Shown here piece by piece: positions 29,718-41,312 of a DNA stretch of 64,000 nucleotides. Under the pieces are notes generated by a model that made no database searches, was not told where the DNA came from, and saw only the letters and a list, made by a program, of their open reading frames with translations. The position numbers were made by a program, and so were the translations under genes. The DNA is from an uncultured Alphaproteobacteria bacterium (GTDB taxonomy: Bacteria; Pseudomonadota; Alphaproteobacteria; Micropepsales; Micropepsaceae), in assembly GCA_903862715.1 (NCBI GenBank), contig CAIOYY010000015.1, forward strand, positions 21,638 to 85,637, read 5' to 3'. The number at the start of each line of letters is the position of its first letter. Position 1 is the stretch's first letter.

Positions 29718-30782
29718 ATGAAGAAGGTTCTTGGCGTCGCTATCGCCACCATTTCGATCAGTGTGCTGGCCGCTTGCGGACAAGAGCCCGCCGCGCCGAC
29801 GCAGGCTGAAGTCCCGGCCGAGGTCCCTGCTGCCGAGCCTGCGCCTGTCGCCGAAGCTGCGCCTGCCGCTGCCCCCGCCGAAGCCGCCCCCGCGGGCGCG
29901 TTCGAACCGCCCGCATGGGCCTATCCCGTCATGGATGAAGGCCGTGGCCGCGGTCCTGACGATGGCACGCTTCATACCGTTCCGGGCAGCACGCTGCAGC
30001 TGACGCAGACCCAGATCAACGACCCCTTCAATCCGCCAGACTGGTATCCCGACGAACATCCGCCGATGCCGGAAGTGGTGGCGCATGGCCGCCAGCCGGA
30101 TGTGCGCGCCTGCGCCCAGTGCCACATGCCGCATGGCGCGGGGCATCCCGAATCCTCCGGCCTCGCGGGTCTTCCCGCTGGTTACATCGTCGAACAGCTC
30201 GAAGCCTATGCCTCCGGCGAACGCGTCAGCCTCATTCCCGCCCGCTCGGCCAGCATGGTCACCATCGCCAGCGCCATGACCCCTCAGGAAATGCAGGACG
30301 CCGCCGCTTATTTCTCGTCGCTGCCGCCGGTGAAATGGATCACCGTGCATGAAGCGACCGAAGTGCCGGTCACCTTTGTCGGTGCCGGCAATATGCGTCA
30401 CGCCGAGGTCGGGGATGCCGCCGGCATGGAGCCGCTGGGCAACCGCATCATCGAAATTCCCGAAGATTCCGAACGCGCCGAACTGCGCGATTCGCATAGC
30501 CCGTTCCAGGCTTTCGTGCCGGTCGGCAGCATCGCGAAGGGCGAAGCGGTCTCGGCCGCGGGCAATTGCGCGCTGTGCCACGGCGCAGACCTCAAGGGCG
30601 GCTTGGCCAATATCCCGGCCATCGCCGGTCGTTCGCCGATCTACATCGCGCGCCAATTGTTCGACATCAAATATGGCGCCCGCAAAGGCGCGGCGGTCGG
30701 CCTGATGCAGGGCGTGGTCGCGACGCTTTCGGACGACGACATTCTGAACCTCTCGGCCTATGCGGCCTCGCTCGAACCCTGA
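29718..30782 (+). CDS. dihaem c-type cytochrome lipoprotein
   Basis: Lipobox (VLAACGQE), Ala/Pro/Glu-rich linker, two CXXCH sites (CAQCH, CALCH). Confidence 0.9.
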   Translation: MKKVLGVAIATISISVLAACGQEPAAPTQAEVPAEVPAAEPAPVAEAAPAAAPAEAAPAGAFEPPAWAYPVMDEGRGRGPDDGTLHTVPGSTLQLTQTQINDPFNPPDWYPDEHPPMPEVVAHGRQPDVRACAQCHMPHGAGHPESSGLAGLPAGYIVEQLEAYASGERVSLIPARSASMVTIASAMTPQEMQDAAAYFSSLPPVKWITVHEATEVPVTFVGAGNMRHAEVGDAAGMEPLGNRIIEIPEDSERAELRDSHSPFQAFVPVGSIAKGEAVSAAGNCALCHGADLKGGLANIPAIAGRSPIYIARQLFDIKYGARKGAAVGLMQGVVATLSDDDILNLSAYAASLEP

Positions 30783-30807
30783 TCTGAGGGGGTAAGCGTT
30801 CTCGAAC

Positions 30808-30847
30808 AAGGGCACGTCGGTCAAAGCCGGCGTGCCCTTTTCTTTTC
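30808..30847 (+). terminator. rho-independent terminator after the cytochrome gene
   Basis: AAGGGCACG...CGTGCCCTTTTCTTTT. Confidence 0.8.
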
Positions 30848-31002
30848 CGGGCTGAGCCCTTGGGCAGGTCTTCGATTTCTACAAAACCCCTTGTTTCCTA
30901 GAGGCTTACGCGCCTTCGCCCTGTTGACGGCTCGGCCCGGCTTTGGCAGGGTACCCTCAAATGGGGTGGGCGAGAGGGATGCTCGTCATTGGGGGCTGGA
31001 GC

Positions 31003-31296
31003 ATGATTAAATCGGAATTGGTAGCGCGCCTGTCGGAGCGTTATCCGCATCTGTATCATCGCGACGTCGAACGCATCGTCTCCACGGTGCTTGATGAAAT
31101 CACCAAAGCGCTTGCCACCGGCGATCGTGTGGAACTTCGCGGCTTCGGCGCGTTCTCGGTGAAAGTCCGACCGGCGCGTCTGGGGCGAAATCCGCGTACC
31201 GGCGAAGCTGTCGATGTGCATGAAAAGCGCGTTCCGTTTTTCCGCACCGGCAAGGAACTGCGCGAGCGCCTGAACAACGCGCCGGACGGCCGTTAG
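31003..31296 (+). CDS. ihfB: integration host factor subunit beta
   Basis: [33 protein letters not shown]...[30 protein letters not shown]. Confidence 0.94.
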   Translation: MIKSELVARLSERYPHLYHRDVERIVSTVLDEITKALATGDRVELRGFGAFSVKVRPARLGRNPRTGEAVDVHEKRVPFFRTGKELRERLNNAPDGR

Positions 31297-31302
31297 GAAT
31301 TC

Positions 31303-31560
31303 GTGCGCCTCTCGACTCTCCTGGTGGTGATTCCGGTAGTGGCCGTCGCGGCGGTTGCCGCCGTGTCCAATCGAACGCCCGTCACCTTCAGCCTCGATCC
31401 CTTCTCCATGGACACGCCCGCGCTGGCCGTGACGATGCCGCTCTTTCTGCTGATTTTCCTCACCTTTTTGCTGGGCGTGGTGCTGGGTGGGCTCACCGTA
31501 TGGTGGCGGCGCACGGCCCTCGCGCGCGCACGTTCCGTGAGCTTCGTCGCGCGCGACTGA
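31303..31560 (+). CDS. LapA domain membrane protein
   Basis: Two TM segments, NRTPVTFSLDPFSMDTPALAVTMPLFLLIFLTFLLGVVLGGL. Confidence 0.85.
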   Translation: MRLSTLLVVIPVVAVAAVAAVSNRTPVTFSLDPFSMDTPALAVTMPLFLLIFLTFLLGVVLGGLTVWWRRTALARARSVSFVARD

Positions 31561-31602
31561 TTTTGCTTGCGCCTTCTTCACGGCTTCGGGATAGATCGCG
31601 CC

Positions 31603-32322
31603 ATGTCCGGTCTTTCCTCCGCCCATCCCGTCTTCGTTGCCCTCGATACGACATCGCGCGAAAAGGCGCTGGCGATAGCCAATGCGGTTGCGCCCCATGT
31701 TGGCGGTCTGAAAGTCGGTCTCGAATTTATCAGCGCGCTGGGTCCCGACGGGATTCGCGCCATGGTTGCGACGGGATTGCCGGTCTTCGCCGATGTGAAG
31801 TTTCACGACATCCCCAACACCGTCGCGGGCGCCGTGCGCGCGCTCGCGCCTTTGGGCCCCGCGATCATCGATGTTCATGCCGCAGGCGGCTCGGCCATGA
31901 TGCGCGCCGCGCGCGATGCGGCGGCGGAAACGACCCCGCGCGCCAAAATCATCGCCGTAACGGTCCTGACCAGCCTCGATTCGCCCGGGCTGGCGGAAAC
32001 CGGTGTCGCCGCCTCGCCGCTCGATCAGGTCGTGCGCCTCGCGCGCCTGGCTCAGGGCGCGGGTCTCGATGGCGTTGTCTGCAGCCCGCTGGAGATTGCT
32101 GCCGTTCGCAAGGCCTGCGGCCCCGGCTTCCTGATCGTTACGCCGGGCGTCCGGCCCGCAGGCGCGGCGCTGGGCGACCAGCAGCGGGTGATGACCCCGG
32201 GAGAGGCCATTTCGGCGGGCGCGGACTTTCTGGTCGTCGGGCGCCCGATTACCGGGGCCAGCGATCCCGCCGCCGCCGCCCGTGCCATTGCCGCGGAATG
32301 CGCGCACGCCGCCCTGTCTTGA
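31603..32322 (+). CDS. pyrF: orotidine 5'-phosphate decarboxylase
   Basis: VFADVKFHDIPNTVAGAVRAL active-site motif and FLIVTPGVRPAG. Confidence 0.96.
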   Translation: MSGLSSAHPVFVALDTTSREKALAIANAVAPHVGGLKVGLEFISALGPDGIRAMVATGLPVFADVKFHDIPNTVAGAVRALAPLGPAIIDVHAAGGSAMMRAARDAAAETTPRAKIIAVTVLTSLDSPGLAETGVAASPLDQVVRLARLAQGAGLDGVVCSPLEIAAVRKACGPGFLIVTPGVRPAGAALGDQQRVMTPGEAISAGADFLVVGRPITGASDPAAAARAIAAECAHAALS

Positions 32323-32394
32323 GCCGGGCGTCGCCACCGGTTCCGATGTCGGAGCTTGATTTGCCGGGCCGTGGGGGGCGATAAGCGGCCCCTT

Positions 32395-33054
32395 ATGAGC
32401 GTTCAGGTCAAGATCTGCGGGATCAATACCATCGACGCGGCCGATGCCGTCGCCCGTGCGGGCGCCGATTTCGCCGGGCTGGTCTTCTTTCCGAAGAGCC
32501 CGCGTCACGTCAGCTACGATCAGGCGATGGCGTTGACGGATCGTTTGCGCGGCGGGCCTCAGATTGTCGGACTGTTCGTGAACGCTGACGATTCAACGAT
32601 TGCCGAGGCCATTGCCTCCGCGCGCCCCGATTATCTGCAGTTGCACGGCACCGAAACACCGGCGCGCACCGGGCAGATCGCTGCTCGTTTTGGTGTGCCC
32701 ATCATCAAGGCGCTTGCCATCGCGGAGCCCGCCGATCTTGCCGCGGCGAAAGCCTATGACGAGGTAGCCGATCATATTCTGTTCGATGCGAAAGCCCCGG
32801 CCCATGCCGAACGTCCCGGTGGTCATGGCGCGCCCTTCGACTGGAAAATTCTCTCCGGTCTTGTCCTGTCGCGGCCCTTCATCCTTGCAGGCGGTCTGAC
32901 GGCGGAAAATGTCGGGCGCGCGGTGCGTGCATCGGGCGCGCAAATGGTCGATACGTCGTCCGGCGTGGAAATCGCACCCGGCAGAAAAAGCCCGGAAAAA
33001 ATCATCGAATTCGTGAAAGCATCACGCAACGCCTCCTATTCGGAATCGGCATGA
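32395..33054 (+). CDS. trpF: phosphoribosylanthranilate isomerase
   Basis: [35 protein letters not shown]. Confidence 0.96.
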   Translation: MSVQVKICGINTIDAADAVARAGADFAGLVFFPKSPRHVSYDQAMALTDRLRGGPQIVGLFVNADDSTIAEAIASARPDYLQLHGTETPARTGQIAARFGVPIIKALAIAEPADLAAAKAYDEVADHILFDAKAPAHAERPGGHGAPFDWKILSGLVLSRPFILAGGLTAENVGRAVRASGAQMVDTSSGVEIAPGRKSPEKIIEFVKASRNASYSESA

Positions 33055-34268
33055 CCCTTACAAGCCTCAACACTTATCGCTCGGGTCCCGACTCCGGCGG
33101 TCATTTCGGCACTTTCGGCGGACGCTATGTGGCTGAAACGCTGATGCCGCTTCTGCTGCAGCTGGAACAGGCCTATGCGGACGCGCAGAAGGATCCCGCC
33201 TTTCAGGCCGAGCTGGATCATCTCCTCAAGCATTATGTCGGCAGGCCGAGCCCGCTCTATTTCGCCGAACGCCTCACCGCCTATCTCGGCGGCGCGAAAA
33301 TCTATCTGAAACGCGAAGATCTCAATCACACCGGCGCGCACAAGATCAATAATTGCATCGGGCAGATTCTGCTCGCGCGCCGCATGGGCAAAACCCGCAT
33401 CATCGCCGAAACCGGCGCCGGCCAGCATGGCGTGGCCACCGCGACCGTCTCTGCGCGCTTCGGTTATCCTTGCGTTGTCTATATGGGCGAGGTCGATATC
33501 GAACGGCAGAAGCCGAATGTCTTCCGCATGAATCTGCTTGGCGCCGAAGTGCGCGGCGTGTCGTCGGGTTCGCGCACGCTGAAAGACGCGATGAACGAAG
33601 CGTTGCGCGACTGGGTCGCCAATGTGCACGACACGTTCTACATCATCGGCTCAGCGGCGGGTCCGCATCCTTATCCCGCGATGGTGCGCGATTTTCAGGC
33701 CGTCATCGGCAAGGAAATGCGCGAACAGATCTTGGAAGTCGAAGGCCGCCTTCCCGATATGCTGATCGCCTGTGTCGGTGGCGGCTCCAATGCCATCGGC
33801 ATGTTTCATCCCTTCCTCGACGATCCCGATGTCGCCATCTGTGGCGTTGAAGCGGCGGGCGAGGGCGTCGATACGCCCCGCCATGCGGCAACCATCGGCA
33901 AGGGCACACCGGGCGTTCTGCACGGCGCGCGTTCCTACCTGTTACAGGACCAGGATGGCCAGATCGCCGAAGCCCATTCGATTTCGGCGGGCCTCGATTA
34001 TCCCGGTGTCGGCCCAGAACATTCCTGGCTGAAGGATGTGGGGCGCGTCTCCTATCAATCGGTCACCGATGCCGAAGCGCTGGACGCCTTTCAAAAACTG
34101 AGCAGCCTTGAGGGTATCATTCCGGCGCTGGAGTCCTCGCATGCCATTGCCCATGCGATGCGCGTCGCGCCGTCCATGAGAAAGGACGAGGTCATCGTCA
34201 TCAATCTTTCGGGACGCGGCGACAAGGACATCTTTACCGCCGCCGATGCGTTGGGCAAAAAAATATGA
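33051..34268 (+). CDS. trpB: tryptophan synthase beta subunit
   Basis: [13 protein letters not shown]...[16 protein letters not shown]...[10 protein letters not shown]. Confidence 0.98.
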   Translation: MTLTSLNTYRSGPDSGGHFGTFGGRYVAETLMPLLLQLEQAYADAQKDPAFQAELDHLLKHYVGRPSPLYFAERLTAYLGGAKIYLKREDLNHTGAHKINNCIGQILLARRMGKTRIIAETGAGQHGVATATVSARFGYPCVVYMGEVDIERQKPNVFRMNLLGAEVRGVSSGSRTLKDAMNEALRDWVANVHDTFYIIGSAAGPHPYPAMVRDFQAVIGKEMREQILEVEGRLPDMLIACVGGGSNAIGMFHPFLDDPDVAICGVEAAGEGVDTPRHAATIGKGTPGVLHGARSYLLQDQDGQIAEAHSISAGLDYPGVGPEHSWLKDVGRVSYQSVTDAEALDAFQKLSSLEGIIPALESSHAIAHAMRVAPSMRKDEVIVINLSGRGDKDIFTAADALGKKI

Positions 34269-35098
34269 GCCGTCTGGAAAAACGTTTCGCGCAATTGCGC
34301 GCCGCCGACCGCGCGGCCTTCGTGCCATTCCTCACGGCGGGCGATCCCGATGCCGAAACCGCATTCGCCATTCTGGAAAAGCTCCCTGAAGCGGGTGCCG
34401 ATGTCATCGAACTCGGCATGCCCTTTTCCGATCCGATGGCCGATGGCCCGGCCATTCAGGCGTCTTCCATGCGTGCGCTGCAAGCGGGCATGAATGTTAA
34501 AGGCACACTCGCGATGGTCGCGCGCTTTCGTGAACGCGACAACACAACGCCCATCGTCTTGATGGGCTATTTCAATCCCATCCATGCCTATGGCGTGGAA
34601 CGCTTTGTCCAGGATGCCGCGCGTGCCGGCGTCGATGGTTTCATCGTGGTCGATCTCGGGCCTTCGGAAGACGAAGTGCTGCGCACCCCAGCGAACAAAG
34701 CGGATATAGACATCATCCGTCTCGCAACGCCGACGACGGACGCGGCGCGCCTTCCCGCCGTGCTCGATGGCGCGGGCGGCTATCTTTACTATGTTTCGGT
34801 CGCGGGCGTGACGGGCACGAAGAATGTTCCCGAAGAGGAAGTCCGCGTTGCCGTCGAGCGTATCCGCAAAAGCACGAACCTTCCCTGCGCCGTCGGCTTT
34901 GGCATTCGTACGCCGGAACAGGCTGCCGCCATTGCACGTATTGCCGATGCGGCCGTTGTCGGTTCCGCCATTGTGTCGGGAATTGGCGCGGGTGCGACGG
35001 CGGGTACACCCAGGGCGCAGCTCGTGGAAGAGACGTTAAGCTTTTGCGAGAGCTTGGCGAATGCCGTTCACAAGGCCCGGATCAAGGTCGGGGTTTAA
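34265..35098 (+). CDS. trpA: tryptophan synthase alpha subunit
   Basis: [33 protein letters not shown]. Confidence 0.97.
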   Translation: MSRLEKRFAQLRAADRAAFVPFLTAGDPDAETAFAILEKLPEAGADVIELGMPFSDPMADGPAIQASSMRALQAGMNVKGTLAMVARFRERDNTTPIVLMGYFNPIHAYGVERFVQDAARAGVDGFIVVDLGPSEDEVLRTPANKADIDIIRLATPTTDAARLPAVLDGAGGYLYYVSVAGVTGTKNVPEEEVRVAVERIRKSTNLPCAVGFGIRTPEQAAAIARIADAAVVGSAIVSGIGAGATAGTPRAQLVEETLSFCESLANAVHKARIKVGV

Positions 35099-35153
35099 GG
35101 AATTTCTCCTATTCCCGGGTGTTGCCGGGAGGAAACATGCTAGAGTTGGACGC

Positions 35154-36089
35154 ATGAACTGGATCACGAATTTCGTACGCCCGCGTATCAAAGGGCTCAT
35201 GGGCCGGACAGGCACGCCGGAGAATCTCTGGCGCAAATGTCCCGGTTGCGGCGAGATGATTTTTCACCGCGATCTCGCCAATGCGCAGAATGTCTGCCCG
35301 CAATGCGGTTATCATTTGCGCATCGGCGCGAAGGACCGTTTCGCAGCCCTGCTCGATCACGGCGAACATGAATTGCTGCCCGCGCCGCAGGTGCCGCAGG
35401 ATCCGCTGCGCTTCCGTGACGACAAGCGTTATACCGACCGCCTGCGCGAAGCCCGCGCCAAAACCGGTCAGCAGGACGCGGTGCAGGCCGCGCGCGGCTC
35501 CATCGACGGCCAGGCCGTCATTCTTGCCGTGCAGCCTTTCGATTTTATGGGGGGCTCCCTGGGCCTCGCTACCGGCGCAGGCCTCGTCGCCGCCATGCGC
35601 GTGGCGGTGAACGAAAACCGTCCCTTCATTCTTGTCGTCTCGTCGGGCGGCGCGCGCATGCAGGAAGGGATACTTTCCTTGATGCAATTGCCGCGCACTA
35701 CGGTTGGCGTCGACATGCTGAAAGAAGCGGGGCTTCCCTATATCGTCGTGCTCACCGACCCGACGACGGGAGGCGTGTCCGCCTCCTATGCGATGCTGGG
35801 CGATGTCCAGATCGCGGAGCCCGGCGCGCTTATTGGCTTTTCGGGCCCGCGCGTCATCGAGCAGACCATCCGCGAACGCCTGCCCGAAGGCTTCCAGCGC
35901 GCCGAATATCTCCTCGCGCATGGCATGATCGACATGATCGTGCATCGTCACGATCTGAAGACGACCCTTTCGCGCCTTGTGGCGATCCTCGCCAAGAAGC
36001 CCGTTCCGAAACGCATTGCGGCCGGGAATGGTCATGGCAATGGCAATGGTGCGGCGGTAGCCGGAAACGGTCACGCGCCTTCTCCATGA
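35154..36089 (+). CDS. accD: acetyl-CoA carboxylase carboxyltransferase beta subunit
   Basis: [27 protein letters not shown] zinc ribbon and [16 protein letters not shown]. Confidence 0.97.
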   Translation: MNWITNFVRPRIKGLMGRTGTPENLWRKCPGCGEMIFHRDLANAQNVCPQCGYHLRIGAKDRFAALLDHGEHELLPAPQVPQDPLRFRDDKRYTDRLREARAKTGQQDAVQAARGSIDGQAVILAVQPFDFMGGSLGLATGAGLVAAMRVAVNENRPFILVVSSGGARMQEGILSLMQLPRTTVGVDMLKEAGLPYIVVLTDPTTGGVSASYAMLGDVQIAEPGALIGFSGPRVIEQTIRERLPEGFQRAEYLLAHGMIDMIVHRHDLKTTLSRLVAILAKKPVPKRIAAGNGHGNGNGAAVAGNGHAPSP

Positions 36090-36102
36090 TCGTTACGTCT
36101 CC

Positions 36103-37437
36103 ATGAAAGTCGCGTCCGCGCCCAGCGATGCCGCGCTTGCGCGCCTGCTGCAGCTTCACCCCAAACGCATCGATCTCGTTCTCGACCGCATCCAGCGTCT
36201 GCTGGCCGCGCTCGGAAATCCGCAGGAAAGATTGCCTCCCGTCATCCATGTCGCGGGAACCAATGGCAAAGGTTCGGTATGTGCCTTCCTGCGCGCGATG
36301 CTGGAAGGGTCGGGCCAGCGTGTGCATGTCTATACCTCACCCCATCTCGTGCAGTTTCACGAACGCATCCGTCTTGCGGGCGCGCTGATTTCGGAAGAGG
36401 AACTCAGCGCCACCCTGGCCGAATGTGAAGCCGCCAATGAAGGCTTGCCCATCACCTTTTTCGAAATCACGACGGCGGCAGCGTTTCTTGTGTTCTCGCG
36501 CCATCCCGCCGATGCGCTTATTCTCGAAGTCGGTCTCGGCGGCGTTTTCGATGCCACCAATGTCATCGCCCAGCCGATCGCCACCTGCATCACGCCGGTC
36601 TCCTACGACCATCAGGAATTTCTCGGGAATACGCTCGCCGCCATTGCGGGCGAAAAGGCGGGCATCATCAAGAAAAGCGTGCCCTGCATCACGGCGCGGC
36701 AGGAAGACGAAGCGCGCGACGTGATCGCCGACCGCGGGCAGCGCCTGGGTGCGCCCGTTCTGATCGAGGGCGAGGATTTCAACGCCCATGAGGAACATGG
36801 CCGCTTTGTCTTTCAGGACGAACAGGGCCTTCTCGATCTGCCGCTGCCGAAGCTTGCGGGCCGCCATCAGATTTCCAATGCCGCCCTTGCTATCGCGTGC
36901 CTGCGCCGCATCGCCCAAAATCCCTTGCGTGCGCGCTGGGCGAAGGAAAGCGCGATTGAATGGGGCCTGCGCAATGTCGAATGGCCCGCGCGTCTTCAGC
37001 GCCTGACCAAGGGCATGGTGGTGGACATGGCGCCGGAAGACTCCGAAATCTGGCTCGACGGCGGGCACAATCCGCATGGCGCGGGCGCCATCGCGCAATT
37101 CATGGCCGACCGCGAAGACCAGATGCCGAAACCGCTTTATCTCATCTGCGGCATGCTGCAGACAAAAGATGCCGATGGTTATTTCGCGCATTTTCGTGGG
37201 CTTGCGCGTCATGTGACGACGATCGCGATACCGGGCGAGGCCGCGGCCTATGGCGCGGGCGCGCTGTTCGATGCCGCGCGGCGCGCAGGCCTCAACGCAA
37301 CGCCCGCCGACGATCTCGACGATGCGATGCTGCAGGTGTCGGCTTGGTCGCGTGCAAGGCCCGGCGAGGGGCCGCCGAGAATACTCATCGGCGGCTCGCT
37401 TTATCTCGCGGGTCAGGTTTTAAGAGAAAATACCTAG
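36103..37437 (+). CDS. folC: folylpolyglutamate synthase / dihydrofolate synthase
   Basis: VIHVAGTNGKGSVCAFLRAML, SPHLVQFHERIRL, EVGLGGVFDATNV. Confidence 0.96.
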   Translation: MKVASAPSDAALARLLQLHPKRIDLVLDRIQRLLAALGNPQERLPPVIHVAGTNGKGSVCAFLRAMLEGSGQRVHVYTSPHLVQFHERIRLAGALISEEELSATLAECEAANEGLPITFFEITTAAAFLVFSRHPADALILEVGLGGVFDATNVIAQPIATCITPVSYDHQEFLGNTLAAIAGEKAGIIKKSVPCITARQEDEARDVIADRGQRLGAPVLIEGEDFNAHEEHGRFVFQDEQGLLDLPLPKLAGRHQISNAALAIACLRRIAQNPLRARWAKESAIEWGLRNVEWPARLQRLTKGMVVDMAPEDSEIWLDGGHNPHGAGAIAQFMADREDQMPKPLYLICGMLQTKDADGYFAHFRGLARHVTTIAIPGEAAAYGAGALFDAARRAGLNATPADDLDDAMLQVSAWSRARPGEGPPRILIGGSLYLAGQVLRENT

Positions 37438-37442
37438 ACGTT

Positions 37443-37487
37443 TACGAATACCCTCATGCGGAGCCTGTCGAAGCAGGAGGGTATTTG
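37443..37487. terminator. bidirectional hairpin between convergent folC and trxA, containing GAGCCTGTCGAAG
   Basis: AATACCCTC...GAGGGTATT arms around ATGCGGAGCCTGTCGAAGCAG. Confidence 0.5.
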
Positions 37488-37500
37488 ATGATGCGAACCA

Positions 37501-37818
37501 TCAGATCGAAGCGTCGATCCATTCCTTGATCTTGTTCTTCGGCAGAGCACCGACCTTCGTCGCCGCTACTTGACCGTCCTGGAAAATCATCAGCGTCGGG
37601 ATACCGCGCACGCCATATTTGGTCGGAACCTGCGGGTTCTCGTCGATATTGATTTTCGCAATCGTCAGGCGTCCGCCCATTTCACTGGCGAGTTCCTCAA
37701 GCGACGGCGCGATCATGCGGCACGGTCCGCACCATTCCGCCCAGAAATCCACCAGAACCGGGGTTTTGGAGTCGAGAACATCGGTTTGAAAGCTGTTATC
37801 GGTCACTTTTATGGACAT
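37501..37818 (-). CDS. trxA: thioredoxin
   Basis: [24 protein letters not shown]. Confidence 0.97.
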   Translation of the reverse strand: MSIKVTDNSFQTDVLDSKTPVLVDFWAEWCGPCRMIAPSLEELASEMGGRLTIAKINIDENPQVPTKYGVRGIPTLMIFQDGQVAATKVGALPKNKIKEWIDASI

Positions 37819-37885
37819 GAAATCCTCGAACAATGGGGTTGCACGGAATGTAGGAACGCCCCCCTTAAGGGTCAAGGTCGGGGTT

Positions 37886-40800
37886 TTAATGCCGGGTTCC
37901 CGCTGCTTGGCGCGAGGCGACGCGTGACAGCGCCTCGTCCAGTGCCGAATCGGGCAGGCGCATCGCGCGCGCGCCATCGGTCCAGACCAATACGCAGGAC
38001 ACGCGTTTGCCGGGATAGAGCTTCTGCAGTGCCGCGCGGTAGAGCGCCATCTGCACGCGATAGATCGCGGGTGTTTTCTCCGGCGTCTGCGGTGGTGGTC
38101 TGTTGGTCTTGAAATCGGCGATGAGAATTTCGTCGTCCGTCACGGCAAAGCGGTCGATCTGACCATTGATCCGGACGCCTTCTCCAAGCTCCGCGAGTTC
38201 CGCGGTGATGGTCACCTCGCTGCGGCTCAAGGGGCCGAACAGCGCGGCGAAATCGGGATGATCCAGCACGGCGAAGACTTCGCGCGTGATATCCGCCGCG
38301 TCGTCCTCGGCAATCCGGCGTAAAGCGAGGTAACGCGCCGCCGCATCGCCGCGCGCGTCCGGCGCCACATCGGGAAGCGCCGCCAGCAGCGCATGGATCA
38401 GAAGTCCGCGCCGAAACCGCTGGCCCGACGCATCCGTTACGGGTGACAACAGCGCAGGTTCTTCCAGTTCAAGCGCTTCCGAAGGCCGTATCACCCGCCG
38501 CATGGGCGTGGTGTCTGTCGGCGGCGCGGAAAGAAAAGCGGGCAGGGGCGTCGGAGCCGCTCTCGGTGCGGCATTCGCCCCCTTGAGGTTTTCTCCCATC
38601 GCCTCGCCGAACACGAAAACGCTTTCGCCCTCGGCGTCCGGTTCTTCTCTTCCCACACGTTTTCCGGCGGCCTCCAGAAGCGGATACCAGGATTCCGGCT
38701 GTATGCCGCGCTTCGTCTCGTAACCGCAAAGGATCAGCCAATCGCGGGCGCGGGTCAGGGCCACGTAAAGCAGACGGCGGTATTCCCGCATCTCGCGCAA
38801 ATGCCCGGCCGCCTTGGCGTCGGTCACGGCCTGCGTTTCCAAGCCCTTCGGTACGCCGAAATAGAGACAATCATCCGTATAAAGAATACCTGCGCGTTTC
38901 TCGAAATCCGGAGCCTGTGCGGTGTCGGGCACGATCACGATATTGGCCTCCAGCCCCTTCGCGCCGTGCACGGTCATGACGCGAACCGCGCCGCCGCCCT
39001 GTTCCATGTCGCGTTTGACTTCCGACGCCCCGCGCTCGACCCAATCGAGAAAGCCTTCCAGTGACGCTGGATGGCCGTCCTCGAAGCGTTTTGCCAGCGC
39101 CAGGAATTCGCCCATGGCGTCGTCCGCCTCGCGCCCGAAACGCGCGAGCATTTTTCTGCGCGCGCCGCCTGACAACAACCTCGCATAGAATTCGAAGGGC
39201 GGCAGGTAGTCGGCGACCGCGAGTACGCCCGACAGGAATTCATGCGCCCTAGCGAAGTCGGCGTTCTCGCCCCTCCGCGCCGTCAAGGCGTCCCACAGAA
39301 ACCCGGTCCGTGTCTGAGCCAGCGCATACAGCGTCTCCTCGTTCCAGTTTATGAGCGGCGATTTCAGCAGCGCAGCGAGGTTCAGCTCGTCTTCCGGCAG
39401 CAGCGCGAAACGCCCCAGCGCCACCAGATCGGCAATCGCAATCTGGTCGAGTAAAACCATGCGGTCCGCGCCGGCGACCGGCACCTTTCGGTCCATCAAT
39501 TGCCGGATGACTTCCTGCGCGAAGGCGTTGCGCCGCCGCACAAGGATCAGAATGTCGCCCGGTTCGATCGCGCGCGTTTCTTCGCGTCCGGGAAGCGGCG
39601 TGCCGTCCCTGATCCATCCCGCGATACGCTCGGCAATGCGCCCGGCCAGCGCCGCATCCGCGCCCGCAACGGGCGGCGCATCCACGGGCAGGTTCCAGGC
39701 GTCGCGTTCGGTCGTCGGTGGCGGCTTCAGCGTTGGCCATATTTCGACACGGCCCGTTTCTTTCCGGAAGGGCTCATGCAGCACCGCCTCGTCATTGAAG
39801 CTCAAACCATCGCGCGCGCTCGTCTCCGCGAACACTTCATCGACAAAGGACAGAATGGATTTCGTGCTCCGCCGTGAAACCGGCAGGCGGACATTGGCGA
39901 AAGCGAGGTTCGCTTCCCCGAAGCGCGCGCGGAAGAAGCTCAGATTGCGCCCGAACTCTTCCGGGGCCGCGCCCTGAAAGCTGAAGATCGACTGCTTCTC
40001 ATCGCCGACCGCAAACAGGGTCCGCGTCCGCGCGCCGTCGCCCGAGCCAACCCCGGCATAGAATTCCTCCGCCAGCTTGACGACAATGCGCCATTGTTCC
40101 GGGCTCGTGTCCTGCGCCTCATCCACCAGAATATGATCGATGCCGCCATCGAGCTTGTAGAGCACCCAGGAGGCCGCGCCTTCGCGCTCCAGAAGGCCCA
40201 GCGTGAAACGCGTGAGGTCGTCGTAATCCAGCGCCGCGCGGGCGCGTTTGCGCTCGGTATACTCGGCGAGTACCGCCAGCGCGACGCGCACCAATGCCTC
40301 GGTCAGCGTCGCCGTCGCCGCGCCCTTGCGTTGCTCCTCAACCATGAGAACGCGGTCGCGCAAATTCTGCAGCGCAGTGAACAGGACGGGATTCGTCTCC
40401 GCGGTTTTCTTTGTCGCAAGCGAAGCACGCGGCGTTCCCGTTCCGGTCAGAAACGCACTGCTTAAAGTCTCGAAATTCTCCCCGCACATATTTGCAAGAA
40501 AGCCCGCAATCGCGCCGCCCACTTTCTTGTCGTTGGCGGAGCCTGCGCTCAGCCATTCGGCAATGCGTGTCAGTTCTGCCCGCTCGCCCTGAAGCCCCGC
40601 ACAAAAACGTTCCGTCACCTGCTCCTCATCGAGACCGGGCGGCGCGTTCAGCGCGCCGCGCAAATGCACGAACAGGCGTTCCTGATCCTCGTCATGCTTC
40701 GCCAGCACCTGTCTCAAGCGCCCGACATCACCGATCGCCGCATCGACAATGTCGGCGAAACGTCCATCGGCCGCCCGCGTCGCCAGCACGCCTACCGCGT

Positions 40801-41312
40801 GTTCCAGTATCGCGTCGCCGCCCGCCGCGCGTTCCAATACCGCATTGCGGCTCGCGCGCATCAGATCGGCGGCGCTCCGGTCCTCCAGAATCTGAAAGCG
40901 CGGCGGCACACCCGCCTCGATCGGAAAGCGCGCCAGCACATGCTGGCAGAAGGAATGGAGGGTCTGGATTTTCAGTCCGCCCGGCGTTTCCAAAGCCTGC
41001 GCGAATAATATGCGCGCGCGCCTCAAATCATCTGCGTCCGGCGCATCCGCGCCGATCTCGGTCAGCTTCGCGCGCAGTTCCTGATCGCCCAGCAGCGCCC
41101 AGGCGCCAAGCCGGTCGAACAATCGCGCCGACATTTCCGCCGCCGCCGCCTTGGTATAAGTGAGGCACAGAATGCGTTCCGGCTTTGCGCCATCGAACAA
41201 CAGCCGCGTCACCCGGTCGGCCAGAAGGTGTGTTTTCCCCGAACCCGCATTGGCCGACACCCAGGCCGAGCTTTTCGGATTCTTCGCGTCGTCGGCGCCC
41301 GCGCGGATCATT
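37886..41312 (-). CDS. addA: double-strand break repair helicase AddA
   Basis: UvrD-like helicase motifs ([55 protein letters not shown]) and C-terminal nuclease domain. Confidence 0.96.

Noticed and set aside
29298-30824. 508-aa minus-strand ORF opposite the cytochrome c gene
   Set aside because: Antisense frame to a well-supported dihaem cytochrome; Arg/Gly/His-rich composition without motifs.
30898-32508. 536-aa minus-strand ORF opposite ihfB-lapA-pyrF
   Set aside because: Spans three real genes antisense; composition typical of a shadow ORF.
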